From Ziziphus jujuba (lineage: Eukaryota > Streptophyta > Magnoliopsida > Rosales > Rhamnaceae), in NCBI RefSeq assembly GCF_031755915.1, contig NC_083382.1:32076501-32140500 (forward strand): DNA of 64,000 nucleotides, given 5' to 3'. The translations under genes and the position numbers were made by a program. The notes below the pieces were generated by a model. That model was given only the letters and a program-made list of their open reading frames with translations, had not been told where the DNA came from and did not search any database. How positions within the stretch are numbered: position 1 is the stretch's first letter; the number at the start of each line of letters is the position of its first letter. Below are positions 53,965 through 64,000 of this stretch, piece after piece.

Positions 53965-56900
53965 ATGGCACCAAAGAGGAACTTGCGACGTCAACCGAAG
54001 AAGGGACTTAAGAAGGTGGAAAGTAATAGACGCGGTGGTAGCATAGCAGCACCCGACTCTAAGCGTCGACGAACTACTAGGCAGAAATCCAAAGTTGAGA
54101 CGGAAAGCACCAAACTTCGAGGGCACGTTCCACTTTCCTCTCCCCCATCTGATATGGTAAGTTTTATATTCATTTATGTTGTTTTGTGAGGTAAATGATA
54201 AGACATCTGTGAGTATTTATTCATGAATGTGAAAACTCAAGAAAAACTCCACCCGATGGCCATCGGTAATTGCCGATAGGCCATCAGGCTTTTTTTTAGT
54301 TCATTGTAGGTTGATTACTGATGGTTACATCGGTAATTACCACTTGTGCAAAAATGTGAACCCATATGTCTTAAGATTTAGTTGGAAATTATTATTATCA
54401 CGTTAGGGTTGAAAAATAGGGTATGATTAAATCGTTGATGTCAGTTCCATTTATGTAATTCATTTTGCAGCCCATCGATGCTCCAAAGGAACGGATTTTG
54501 CAGGATGCCGATATAATTAAAGTTAGGGCACATTCATTCGGGAATCCAATAGAAGCGAACAAAGTAATTACAAGTGTCCTCACAAGTGAGCAACTGAAAA
54601 AGTATAGACAAACATGTTTTGGACACTTACTTGACATGAAGAACCTCCGGTTCTCTAGTCAGGTAGTGCATCACCTGCTTTGCAGACAAGTTGTGTCCAG
54701 AAATCAAGAAGTACTAGAGTTTAACTTCGGCGGATCTGCAGTGCGGTTTACGAAGTGGGAATTCGCACTCATTAGTGGCTTAAAGTTTTGTAGGTACCCT
54801 TCGATGTATGATATACAAATTTCCAAAGGAAATGAGCTGCGCACGAGGTTGCTAGATGACAGGACTGACTTGAAACCACCCGAACTGGAATGACTATTCA
54901 AGGATACACTTTTTGTGGATGATTGGGATGCTGTAAGAATTGCGTTACTATATTTCTTAGTTCATGGTGTACTCAGAATGGATCCGAAGGTTCAAATAAA
55001 TAAAAAATTCATTGATTTGGTTGCTGATATCGAGGTATTTAATTCCTACCCTTGGGGCATTCTGAGCTACAAGGAGATGATCAACTCATTCCACAATGCA
55101 TTCCAGCATAGAGGACGAGGACGTGCAGTAAAGAATAAATCACAGTATTATGACCTAAAAGGTTTTCCATTGGTGTTTCAGGTACGGTAATATATTTAAT
55201 ACATGTAGCATTTACTTAAAAATTATATTTAATAACCTATAATTTATATTTTGTAGTTGTGGGGGTTTAAAGCAATCCCTGATTTTGGTAACCAATTTGC
55301 CGACCGGTTGGAAACCCGTTGTCCGAGGATCCTTGGATGGCATACTCCAAGGCAACCGAACCATTTTGCTGTCCATAATTGGTTCAGCTCAAATAGCAAT
55401 GTAAGGCAAATTTTTTTTAGACTACATGGTACGACTACATTCAAGTTACATTACCATAGTCAGTTTCCAAATTTAATTTTTTTTCCTTTCTTCATTTCAT
55501 GTAGTATGTTGTGCACTGGAGGTTAGATGCTACCGATGGGGAGAAGACTATGGATTACTGGCGGACAATAGCAGTTGACATACATGAAGTTCGCTACACA
55601 TCACCTCCACTTGTAGCACCAATAGTTGGCGCTAAAGATGCGTCCAAAGCTGAGGAGCATTCTAGTGGCCCTCCAGATGCTTATTTCAGGGTATGCAATT
55701 GTTACTTGCATGTAAATTTGTATTTCATATGCTGTACTAATATATGTTGACTTATGTTTTGGATATTGATATTGATTAGCTTGTTTGCTTGGAGGCAAAA
55801 TTTGATGAATTAAATAAAGAGATGGCAGCGTTAAGGAAGATGCTTAGTTCTGTTATTGACCAACAAAAGCATCAGGTATCATTTAGACAACTTAGTATAC
55901 TTTACTTTAGTGCTTTAGCATTATTAAATTATATATTGTAATTCAGTAATTATTTGTTGTTAGAGTTTGGGAACTGCAAAATAACCATTGTGTTTTGCAG
56001 GCCGAACATCATATGCACAGTCATTCACCGTCATCTTCGGTTAGACCATCATCCCTTGTGGCATTGTCTTTTGGAGAGCAAGCCGAAGAATTTGATGCAC
56101 CCATAGACTGTTCCAATGGTAGGAAGGAGGATGATGATTGTACTACACCGTTTGAGCCTATCGTACCTGGAGGACCCTATGTGGAGGATTCTTGGGCTTT
56201 GGTGCCATATCGGCTTTTGCATTTCGGGTGGGATATCGGTGCTTCAGCTAACAGTCCACATCATGACCAATCAGCTGAGATTGAGGTGGAAGATCGGACG
56301 CATAACGTTGGTGATACAAGTCAATTCGGTAGAGTTTACCACCAATCACATCATGTCATCTCTCCTTACACCGACTCGTGTAAAAAGAAGGTCAAATTTA
56401 ATCTTAATCGACATATTGATGCATCGAAGGAGAGGGTGTTCGATGAGTGGTATAGGGTGGCACCGAAGGAAGCAACCGTGTGTACATCTTATATGACGGT
56501 GGGAAAGAAATTTTTTGCTGAGCTACTTACCTCTGAAGAATGGTTGAATTCTGATGTAAGTTATATGCTTTATGTTCATGTAAAATCATTGTGTTCCTAC
56601 GTTTGGAATGATGTTTTATTTATCACCTCGCACTTGTTACTTATTTCCTTTAATGTGGTTTTGCAGCATATTGACACTATTTTGTATTTCATACGAAAAA
56701 GGCAGTTTGAGAATGAGAAGATGTTCACCAACACCTGTGCCATATTAGACGTGTTATTTTGGGTAAGATGATGGGATGTTACTGCGTTGCTTAATGTTAT
56801 ATTGATGATATTTTATATTGTATATATTTCATTATTTGGCAGTCATCCATCAAAGGGCGTTATCCCATATGGAGGGCATCTCGTAGCACATATTCATGTG

Positions 56901-57555
56901 ATGCGACCCTTTGTAGCTATGTGCGTGGGAAGTCACCCAAACCTAGCGTGTCGTGGCGGATATATGATTATGTAAGTCCCTACATATATTTAAAAAAATT
57001 CTCACTAAGTTTCCCATTTTGTGGATAATGAGGTTATGTTCTAATTTGCAGGTGTACATCCCTGTTAACAATGGAGGCGCACATTGGTTGGCAGCATGTG
57101 TGGACTTGAAGGCCCGACATATTGATTTATACGATCCAAATATGGGAAATAAATATGTCCAGAATAAAGAGTTGAAGAATGTAGAATGCCTTACGTATAT
57201 GCTGCCTTATCTATTGAGGGATGGAGGATATTACGAGAAGAATCCGGACGTGCCTCCCACTTTAGATCCATTCACGATGACCATGATCAAAGATGCACCC
57301 CGCCAAGATAATGGGTATAAATGTGTTGTCATTTCAAACAACTTCTATTGCTGCTGTTTTATTGTGGTTACGTGTGAAAATACACGTGGTTGGTTTTCAT
57401 TAATGCTATTCTGCAGGGGTGATTGTGGCGTCTACGCTTTGAAATTTATTGAATACAAGAGTAGTGAGGAGAATCCTTCATTTGGTCCGCAAGACATTAT
57501 GTTTTTTAGAAAAAAATATGCTGTTAATTTGTACTTTAATAAACTTTCAATGTAG
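53965..57555 (+). pseudogene. DUF1985 / Ulp1 (C48) cysteine-protease gene of the MULE, one nonsense codon
   Basis: Ten exons: 53965-54156, 54471-55181, 55257-55400, 55505-55690, 55780-55875, 56001-56555, 56667-56762, 56843-56971, 57052-57314, 57417-57555; 2511 nt, 836 codons, all junctions GT...AG and in frame. The N-terminus (MAPKRNLRRQPKK...) is a basic, nuclear-type region. Exon 2 carries the DUF1985 domain (VVHHLLCR..., FGGSAVRFTKWEFALISGL). The C-terminus is a Ulp1/SENP-like protease with its catalytic residues: His in GGAHW, Asp in DLYDP, Gln in RQDNG and Cys in GGDCGVY. Only one lesion was found, TGA at 54891-54893 between PPELE and LFKDTLF. The family cleaves SUMO or related modifiers; in transposons its role is unproven. 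In-frame ATGs upstream (for example 53899) are alternative starts. Confidence 0.8.
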
Positions 57556-57891
57556 ATCGTATGTTTAATGTTATGACACTCTATACTAATGTTATCTTAA
57601 TATGCTGAACCTATCTTTACTAATGATAACCGTTGAAAAAAAAAAAAAAAAAAAGAGAAAAGAAGACCCTCGATTGTGGTAAAAATTAAAGCAAAGATGA
57701 TTACCGATGGTGCATCGATAATTCCCGATTCACCATCGGTAATTATAGAAACGCTTTTGGTAATATGAATTAACATTTTTTTGTTCTCCAAATACTTAGC
57801 TAATGGAGTGTTTCCGGCAATAACATGTAAATTATACATTCATCAATGCCCCTAAATGTTCCGAAAACGTTCTCCAATTGGCAAAACTATT
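57556..57891. other. 3' flank of the MULE Ulp1 gene
   Basis: 336 bases: probable 3' UTR with a poly-A run near 57637-57654, then a palindromic block at about 57701-57740 (ACCGATGGTG...CACCATCGGT) related to the array core. No coding sequence. Confidence 0.6.
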
Positions 57892-60113
57892 TAATTACCG
57901 AAGGTTTCGTCGGTAATTACCGAAACCCCTATGGCAATCACATTTTACCAATTTTTTGGGCCCCACAAGTCCCATAATGTGTGTTGAATGCAAACACATG
58001 CAAAATATGGATTCTAAAATTATCCTAAGGAAAGAAAATCTCAAAATTGCTTAAAAATTTCTCAAATTGGCCAAAAAAATATGATGACTGTATACTTTCG
58101 GTAATTCCCGATGAAATCGTCGGTAACCAACACATACCCTATGGAAAAATTATCGAAGGTTTTATCGGTAATTACCGAAACCCTATGATAATCACATTTT
58201 ACCAATTTTTTGGGCCCCATAAGTCCCATAATGTGTGTCGAATGCAAAAACATGCAAAATATGGATTCTAAAATTATCCTAAGGAGAGAAAATCCCAAAA
58301 TTGCTTAAAAATTTTTGAAATTGGCCAAAAAAATATGATGACTGTACACTTTCGGTAATTCCTGATGAAATCGTCGATAACCAACACATACCCTCTGGAA
58401 AAATTACCGAAGGTTTCGTCGGTAATTACTGAAACCCTAGGGTAATCACGTTTTACCAATTTTTTGGGCCCCACAAGTCCCATAACGTGTGTTAAATGCA
58501 AAAACATGCAAAATATGGATTCTAAAATTATCCTAAGGAGAGAAAATCCCAAAACTACTTAAAAATTTTTGAAATTGGCCAAAAAAATATGATGACTGTA
58601 CACTTTGGTAATTCCCGATGAAACCGTCGGTAACCAACATATACCCTCTGGAAAAATTACCGAAGGTTTTGTCGGTAATTACCGAAACCCTATGGCAATC
58701 ACATTTTACCAATTTTTTGGGCCCCACAAGACTCATAATGTGTGTTGAATGCAAAAACATGCAAAATATGGATTCTAAAATTATCCTAAGGAGAGAAAAC
58801 CCCAAAATTGCTTAAAAATTTCTCAAATTGGCCAAAAAAATATGATGACTGTACACTTTCGGTAATTCCCGATGAAACCGTCGGTAACCAACACATACCC
58901 TCTGGAAAAATTACCGATGGTTTCGGGAAATTTTTAAGCAATTTTGGGATTTTCTTTCCTTAGGATAATTTTAGAATCCATATTTTGCATGTTTTTGCAT
59001 TCAACACACATTATGGGACTTGTGGGGCCTAACAAATTGGTAAAATGTGATTGCCATAGGGTTTCGGTAATTACCGACGAAACCTTCGGTAATTTTTCCA
59101 GAGGGTATATGTTGGTTACCGACGGTTTCATCGGGAATTACCGAAAGTGTACAGTCATCATATTTTTTTGGCCAATTTCAAAAATTTTTAAGCAATTTTG
59201 GGATTTTCTCTCCTTAGGATAATTTTAGAATCCATATTTTGCATGTTTTTGCATTCAACACACATTACGGGACTTGTGGGACCAAAAAAATTGGTAAAAT
59301 GTGATTGCCATAGGGTTTCGGTAATTACCGACGAAACCGTCGGTAATTTTTCCAGAGGGTATATGTTGGTTACCGACGGTTTCATCGGGAATTACTGAAA
59401 GTGTACAGTCATCATATTTTTTTGGCCAATTTGAGAAATTTTTAAGCAATTTTGGGATTTTCTCTCCTTAGGATAGTTTTAGAATCCATATTTTGCATGT
59501 TTTTGCATTCAACACACATTATGGGACTTGTGGGGCCCAAAAAGTTGGTAAAACGTGATTGCCATAGGGGTTTCGATAATTACCGACGAAACCGTCGGTA
59601 ATTTTTCCAGAGGGTATGTGTTGGTTACCAACAGTTTCATCGGTAATTACCAAAAGTGTACAGTCATCGTATTTTTTTTGAAAATTTGAGAAATTTTTAA
59701 GCAATTTTGGGATTTTCTCTCCTTAGAATAATTTTAGAATCCATATTTTCCATATTTTTGCATTCAACACACATTATGGGACTTGTGGGGCCCAAAAAAT
59801 TGGTAAAATGTGATTACCATAGGGTTTCAATAATTACCGACGAAACCTTCGGTAATTTTTCTAGAGGGTATGTGTTGGTTACCGACGGTTTCATCAGGAA
59901 GTACCGAAAGTGTACAGTCATCATATTTTTTTGGCCAATTTGAGAAATTTTTAAGCAATTTTGGGATTTCCTCTCCTTATGATAATTTTAGAATCCATAT
60001 TTTGCATGTTTTTGCATTCAACACACATTATGGGACTTGTGGGGCCCAAAAAATTTATAAAATGTGATTACCATAGGGTTTCGGTAATTACCGACGAAAC
60101 CTTTGGTAATTTT
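57892..60113. repeat. Inverted tandem array of about 254-bp repeats (giant potential hairpin)
   Basis: Left arm, plus orientation: unit boundaries marked by TTGGCCAAAA at 58067, 58321, 58575 and 58828 (spacings 254, 254, 253), with a partial unit from 57892. Right arm, reversed: GGCCAATT marks at 59170, 59424, about 59680 (decayed) and 59933, starting at about 58927 and ending near 60113. The left arm to 58827 can pair with the right arm from 58927, leaving a loop of about 98 nt (58828-58926). Each unit contains TCGGTAATTACCGA-type palindromes, a GGGCCCCACAAG segment and an AATATGGATTCTAAAATTAT segment. Units are highly similar, with scattered substitutions. The apparent ORFs inside it are by-products of the repeat. 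Confidence 0.93.
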
Positions 60114-60578
60114 TGAATAAAAAACAAATTGAACGTTGTCATTTTTTAATGCCGTTTGATCACTTACTTTGTCAGAATTTATCATTAATAATGCTACATT
60201 TAGCATGTTATTGGTTGGAACACACATGATTGAAGTTGCCGGATGGAATTGTGGTGATTCTTTTACGACGGTGTACAAATGTCAATTACCGATGATGCAT
60301 TGGTCATTACCATTGGGCAGTAATATCATCCATGCAATAGTAAGAAACATACAAACAACTGAACCTAAAACTGAGCATGGAATGATATGTTATCAAAACA
60401 ATACGACACATGAATTTAACAACAAAAGAACACATAAAGCCAACGTCTATTATGCCAAAACACATGTTATGCGGTTGAGCAACTAATTGCATTCCTGACT
60501 ACATTGCATACACACGCATACCGCATAACATGGCCCCATTGTCTGAATATAGCATCACGCGATTGATGGGCCTTCGTT
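60114..60578. other. Spacer between the repeat array and the 3' end of the transposase gene
   Basis: 465 bases, probable transposase 3' UTR. Has one degenerate array-like motif (TTACCGATGATGCATTGGTCATTACC near 60287, split by mismatches). No gene. Confidence 0.5.
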
Positions 60579-63194
60579 TCAGTGGTGTTGTTGGTTGGTA
60601 GTGCTATCAAGAGGTACGGCGGCGGAGCATGATTGGCTGCTGTGACCAACCTGTTTGCACCTTCCGCATCTATATTGATGACGCTCCTCTCCTTGAGATT
60701 GAATCCTCTTCTTTCTCGGTCTTCCTGACTGTTTGCCAATTTGAGGTGGAAGTACAACCTGGTTTATGACATCATCTGGAGCATGTCACTGACATTTATC
60801 TCCAAGTGGATATATGGTTTCCGAATATGCATCACGGAGTGAGTCAACTGAGTAATGCGCCGAGCAAAGGAAATACGGAGAAATATGTCGATGCTTACAT
60901 GCTGCAATTGCATGGACACAATGAAATCCATCAATGTCAAATTCCTTGCATGAGCACGTCTTATTTTCTAAGTTAACAACTCCAACGAACATGCCATGGC
61001 CAACAACTTGAAACTCATATAAGTTCATTGGCATAACACGTAAACTTCTGCCATTATTTGAGCACTCCTGCATGATTTTTTCCAACCAATTAGTAACAGG
61101 AGTTTGCATTGCAGCTGCGTTAGTTCGACGTTCATACCACCACCTTTGCAAGACATCACGAATGTGATCTAGTAATGGCAAAATAGGTTTATCCCTAGCA
61201 TCAATAAGCACAGAGTTCATGCTCTCTGCAATGTTAGTTGTTATTATGTTGTATCTATTGCCCGGAAAATGTGATCTTACCCATTTTGAAGGACTTGCAT
61301 CCTTGAGATATTGTACAGCTTCAATACTAACCCCTTCTAAAAGTTGCATGGCCTTATCAAAATCCTCAACAATATATGCTCTAGCTGCATCATTAAAAGT
61401 TGATATAATCGCGTTGACATTACCTTTAAACTTCTTAGCACGTAAATTTGTACCAAGATGATATGTGCAGTGGCCATGGTGATTATTAGGGAAAACTGTA
61501 CGTATTGCTTTTGCAATGCTCTTGTGTCTATCCAATATAAAAGCTATATTCGGATCATCCCCAAACGCTTCGTTAAAGCTCTCAAAAAACCACGTGTAAG
61601 CCGCATCCGTCTCCCCAAGGCCTATTCCATAAGCAAGTGGATAAATTTGATTGTTCCCATCCAAACATGATGCAATATATAACAAACCTCTATATCTATT
61701 CTTCAATGTAGTTCCATCGACAGCTACGACTCTCCGTATATGCTGGAACCCTTTAATGCTAGCTCCAAGTGCCATGAAAAAATATAAAAATCTGTTTTGA
61801 TCATCAGTTTCAATTCGAGTAAACGTGCCCGGATTTTTGCTCTTCAAAATGTGACTCCATAAAGGAAGTTTTGCATATGAATCTTCTGGCGTGCCCCACA
61901 AACCTGATAGTACAACTTCCTTAGCGGTCCATGCTTTGTTGTAGCTTATGTTTACTCCGTAATTAGAGCAAATGTCATGCACGATATCTCGAGGTTTGTA
62001 TTGCCTTAAAATCCCATCAAACATTGGTTGGATGATGTCTCCGATAACTGAACTTGTTGCTTGACGATGATCCCTTTTCATGATATTTAAAGAGCAAATA
62101 TGCTCATCCTTGAAGGCCCTAATCATGAAGGCCTCTGTATTATCACCATGTAGTTTGGTAGCACGCATTCGCCACATGCAATTGTCGTTTGCACATACAA
62201 CCTCATATCGGACTCTATCTGACTTCTTGACCTTGAATTCAAAATTTCTCCTTAGTGCATAAAGACTAATCTTCTTCTGTAGCGCATTCTTACTCGCAAA
62301 GATTTGGTTGATTCGAATGATTTCATGGGCATTGACGGATGAGAAGCGATGGTTAACCCTAAGTTTAGCCATGGTTGCGGTAGAATCCTGTCAAATGTCC
62401 AAATGGTATTCGGTACAAGGAGAGGCAAGCACATCATCATTCACATTATCAATTAGATTACTACCATAAGGAGACTCACCATGTTGACTATCACCAGCTA
62501 AAAGTCCCGAATGTTGGGTCCAACAAATGTCTCGTAACCCATCTTCACTACGATAAGTGTTGACCTTAACCTCAAATTGTTCATCTTGATCATAATCATG
62601 TCCACGATATTCATTCATATCATTAATGTCGAAGCGCTCATTATCATGATCATGTTCCACAGATTGCACATTGTTTTCATAAATTTGATTTTCAGAGAAT
62701 CCAGGTTGAGTTTCCGGCACATGAAGTTCGGTCGCTGGGGACTGCATGTCGGCATCAGAGGTACAAATAGCTGTCTCGGGAACTGCAGATAGTGGGGCAG
62801 TAGTCATAAATCCTGAACTTGTAGGTATCCTATTCACAACACATCCAGCAGTATTAACACTCTTTGGAACCCTGGATAACACATCAACAATAAGTGGAGA
62901 TCTGTCTTGAGGTCTGTGTGAACTATACTCTTCTATAAAACTTTGTAGGTCTTCATCATTTTCCACAACGTACGGCTCACATGACAAACACACACGGTAT
63001 ATGAACTTGAAGATTAATTGATGTTGTGTAGAATCTAAGTTGATAGCATTGTAGACAACATCTTCAAGTTCGGCCAACGTACAATTCCTTTTGATACGTA
63101 TAATCTTCATTCTTTGACGTTGGTATCTCCAGGTACCTTCAGAACATACACTCCATGTTCCATCGTAGAACAGTAAAACTGAAATTTGTGACAT
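60579..63194 (-). pseudogene. MURA-type Mutator transposase, intronless, two in-frame TGA codons
   Basis: One continuous minus-strand frame from ATG 63194 to TGA 60579-60581 (872 codons), interrupted by TGA at 62391-62393 (codon 268) and 60786-60788. Order of parts: an N-terminal ~110 residues with the PB1-like fold common in MURA proteins (LLFYDGTWS...), an acidic linker, the MuDR DNA-binding region (about 62365-62150), the MULE transposase core with candidate acidic residues Asp in AVDGTT (61716-61718), Asp in ILDRHK (61530-61532) and Glu in NIAESMN (61224-61226), then a SWIM zinc finger (CSC...HCVH, about 60885-60965). Beyond the second TGA the frame stays open through a GRPRKKR patch and a CCHC zinc knuckle (CGRCKQVGHSSQSC, 60627-60668). 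Both TGAs sit where Trp would fit, so each needs only one G-to-A change. The middle ORF (62372-60786) could still be translated alone. Confidence 0.82.
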
Positions 63195-64000
63195 TGAGCA
63201 CAAAGGGTTTACCAATTCAAAACATACTAAGTATCTACTTCTGTAATCGTAGAATCTTTGCTGGAAGGTTTAACTATAATCCTGAAGCAAAAGTAATGAA
63301 AAAATACAAATACATTTTCAGTAAATGAGTACAGAAAATAAGCCAAACAATTATGTTATTAACGCCTAGTGGAATAGCATTTTTTATACAATACAAATGC
63401 ATTTTCAGTAAATGAGTAAAGATAAAATACAAATGTATTTTATGTAAATGAGTACAAATGTTGTTTAAATGTTGCTATTAACACCTAGTAGAATAGCTAC
63501 TCTTGACAAACATAGTGGATCAAGTAGATTAAGATGTCAAATCTGTGGCACATGTGCTAAACCATAATATAACGTTAGCTTGAATGGATGCAATGTTGAC
63601 AATGTGGTGTTCTGTGGATTATTTTGTTAAACATCATAAATATAGTTACATTTAGCATGTCATTCGTTTACAATAACATTAGAGAAGTGGACAAATTCGA
63701 TTGTCCACTTGGTTTGCTTTTAGAAAATGGAAAAATTAACTATTCCGATGGAACCGCCGTTAAATTTTCCAATAAACAAGTGTTTCATAATTACTGATGG
63801 ACCATATGTAACAAACAAAGGTTGTAATTTTCAAATGGAAATTTCCGAATCATTTATGGATTGTTTTACATAAAATAGCACCAACATAGAACTTGCACTT
63901 ATATATCATGTCAAAACATGACAAACAATGAATCCAATATAAGGGAAAAATGTATACATATCTGTACACATATTTATATTTATAACACACCCTGTGAAAG
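63195..64000. other. Upstream region of the transposase gene, with short repeats; element end not seen
   Basis: AT-rich leader and promoter of the MURA gene. A diverged direct repeat is present: ACAAATACATTTTCAGTAAATGAGTA (two 13-base halves) at about 63305 and again near 63384 and 63430, and AACRCCTAGTRGAATAGC at 63361 and 63480. A weak array-like motif (CCGATGGAACCGCC) occurs near 63744. No terminal inverted repeat recognised before the window ends. Confidence 0.5.

Larger units (their letters stand above)
53965..63194. mobile_element. Mutator-like element carrying Ulp1 protease and MURA transposase genes
   Basis: Minimal extent, from the first Ulp1 exon to the transposase start. The layout is a DUF1985/Ulp1 gene on plus and a MURA-type transposase on minus, converging on a 2.2-kb inverted repeat array. 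Plant MULEs that carry a ULP-like peptidase gene (the Kaonashi/KI-MULE type) are known from Arabidopsis and other plants. Typical MULE ends (long terminal inverted repeats, 9-11-bp duplication) were searched for by eye and not found; the element may end outside 64000 or belong to the non-TIR class. Both genes keep their catalytic motifs but contain TGA codons, so the copy is young and recently inactivated, or is expressed by readthrough. Confidence 0.82.

Noticed and set aside
58062..60278. Repeated ORFs of about 65-92 codons on both strands (for example beginning MGFSLLRIILESIF)
   Set aside because: They recur once per 254-bp repeat unit and merely reflect the array sequence; no domain, no splice structure, and copies are broken differently.
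60469..60757. Minus-strand ORF downstream of the transposase (MYFHLKLANSQED...)
   Set aside because: It is in a different frame from the transposase. The transposase frame itself, read through the TGA, encodes the expected zinc knuckle in this stretch.

Overview
The window is nuclear DNA from a flowering plant, most likely a eudicot. Genes carry many short introns with GT...AG borders, the intergenic DNA is very AT-rich with many poly-A/T and TA microsatellites, and almost every gene has a clear Arabidopsis counterpart. All exon coordinates below were read by hand from splice signals plus reading-frame continuity. Gene and locus names come from remembered protein families, not from a database search.

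Genic part (1-51 kb), in order: SGF29 histone-reader subunit of SAGA (+, 227-4023); a dead intronless copy of plastid EF-Tu (+, 4476-5996); two tandem GDSL esterase/lipase genes (-, 8200-9843 and 11616-13320); SURF2 (+, 15811-17574) followed by a 533-bp hAT-type MITE; a uridine kinase/uracil phosphoribosyltransferase (-, 19149-22568); a PMT9-like Golgi methyltransferase (-, 23728-26915); an RGLG2-like RING E3 ligase (+, 29758-32720); a small basic protein (+, 34507-34926); a Pumilio RNA-binding protein (-, 37111-39212); a mitochondrial-type PPR protein (+, 40291-43991); a Rab2/RABB1 GTPase (-, 44642-46884); and the 20S proteasome beta-7/PBB subunit (-, 48287-50763). These are ordinary single-copy housekeeping genes and do not form a pathway. 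Their order mixes neighbours that I recall from three separate Arabidopsis blocks (At5g14410-14450, At3g27430-27460, At4g35850-35860), which fits an ancestral block later fractionated in Arabidopsis.

Transposon part (about 53.9-63.2 kb, perhaps further): a Mutator-like element with two convergent genes. On + is a DUF1985/Ulp1 (C48) cysteine-protease gene. On - is a MURA-type transposase with MuDR, MULE DDE, SWIM and CCHC-knuckle segments. Both are almost intact and broken only by TGA codons. Between their 3' ends lies a 2.2-kb inverted array of about 254-bp repeats: about 3.7 copies one way, a spacer of about 98 bp, then about 4.7 copies reversed. This makes a very large potential hairpin. 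The repeat core, a TCGGTAATTACCGA-type palindrome, also occurs singly elsewhere in the element. This array is the most unusual feature of the window. Element termini and target-site duplication were not found.
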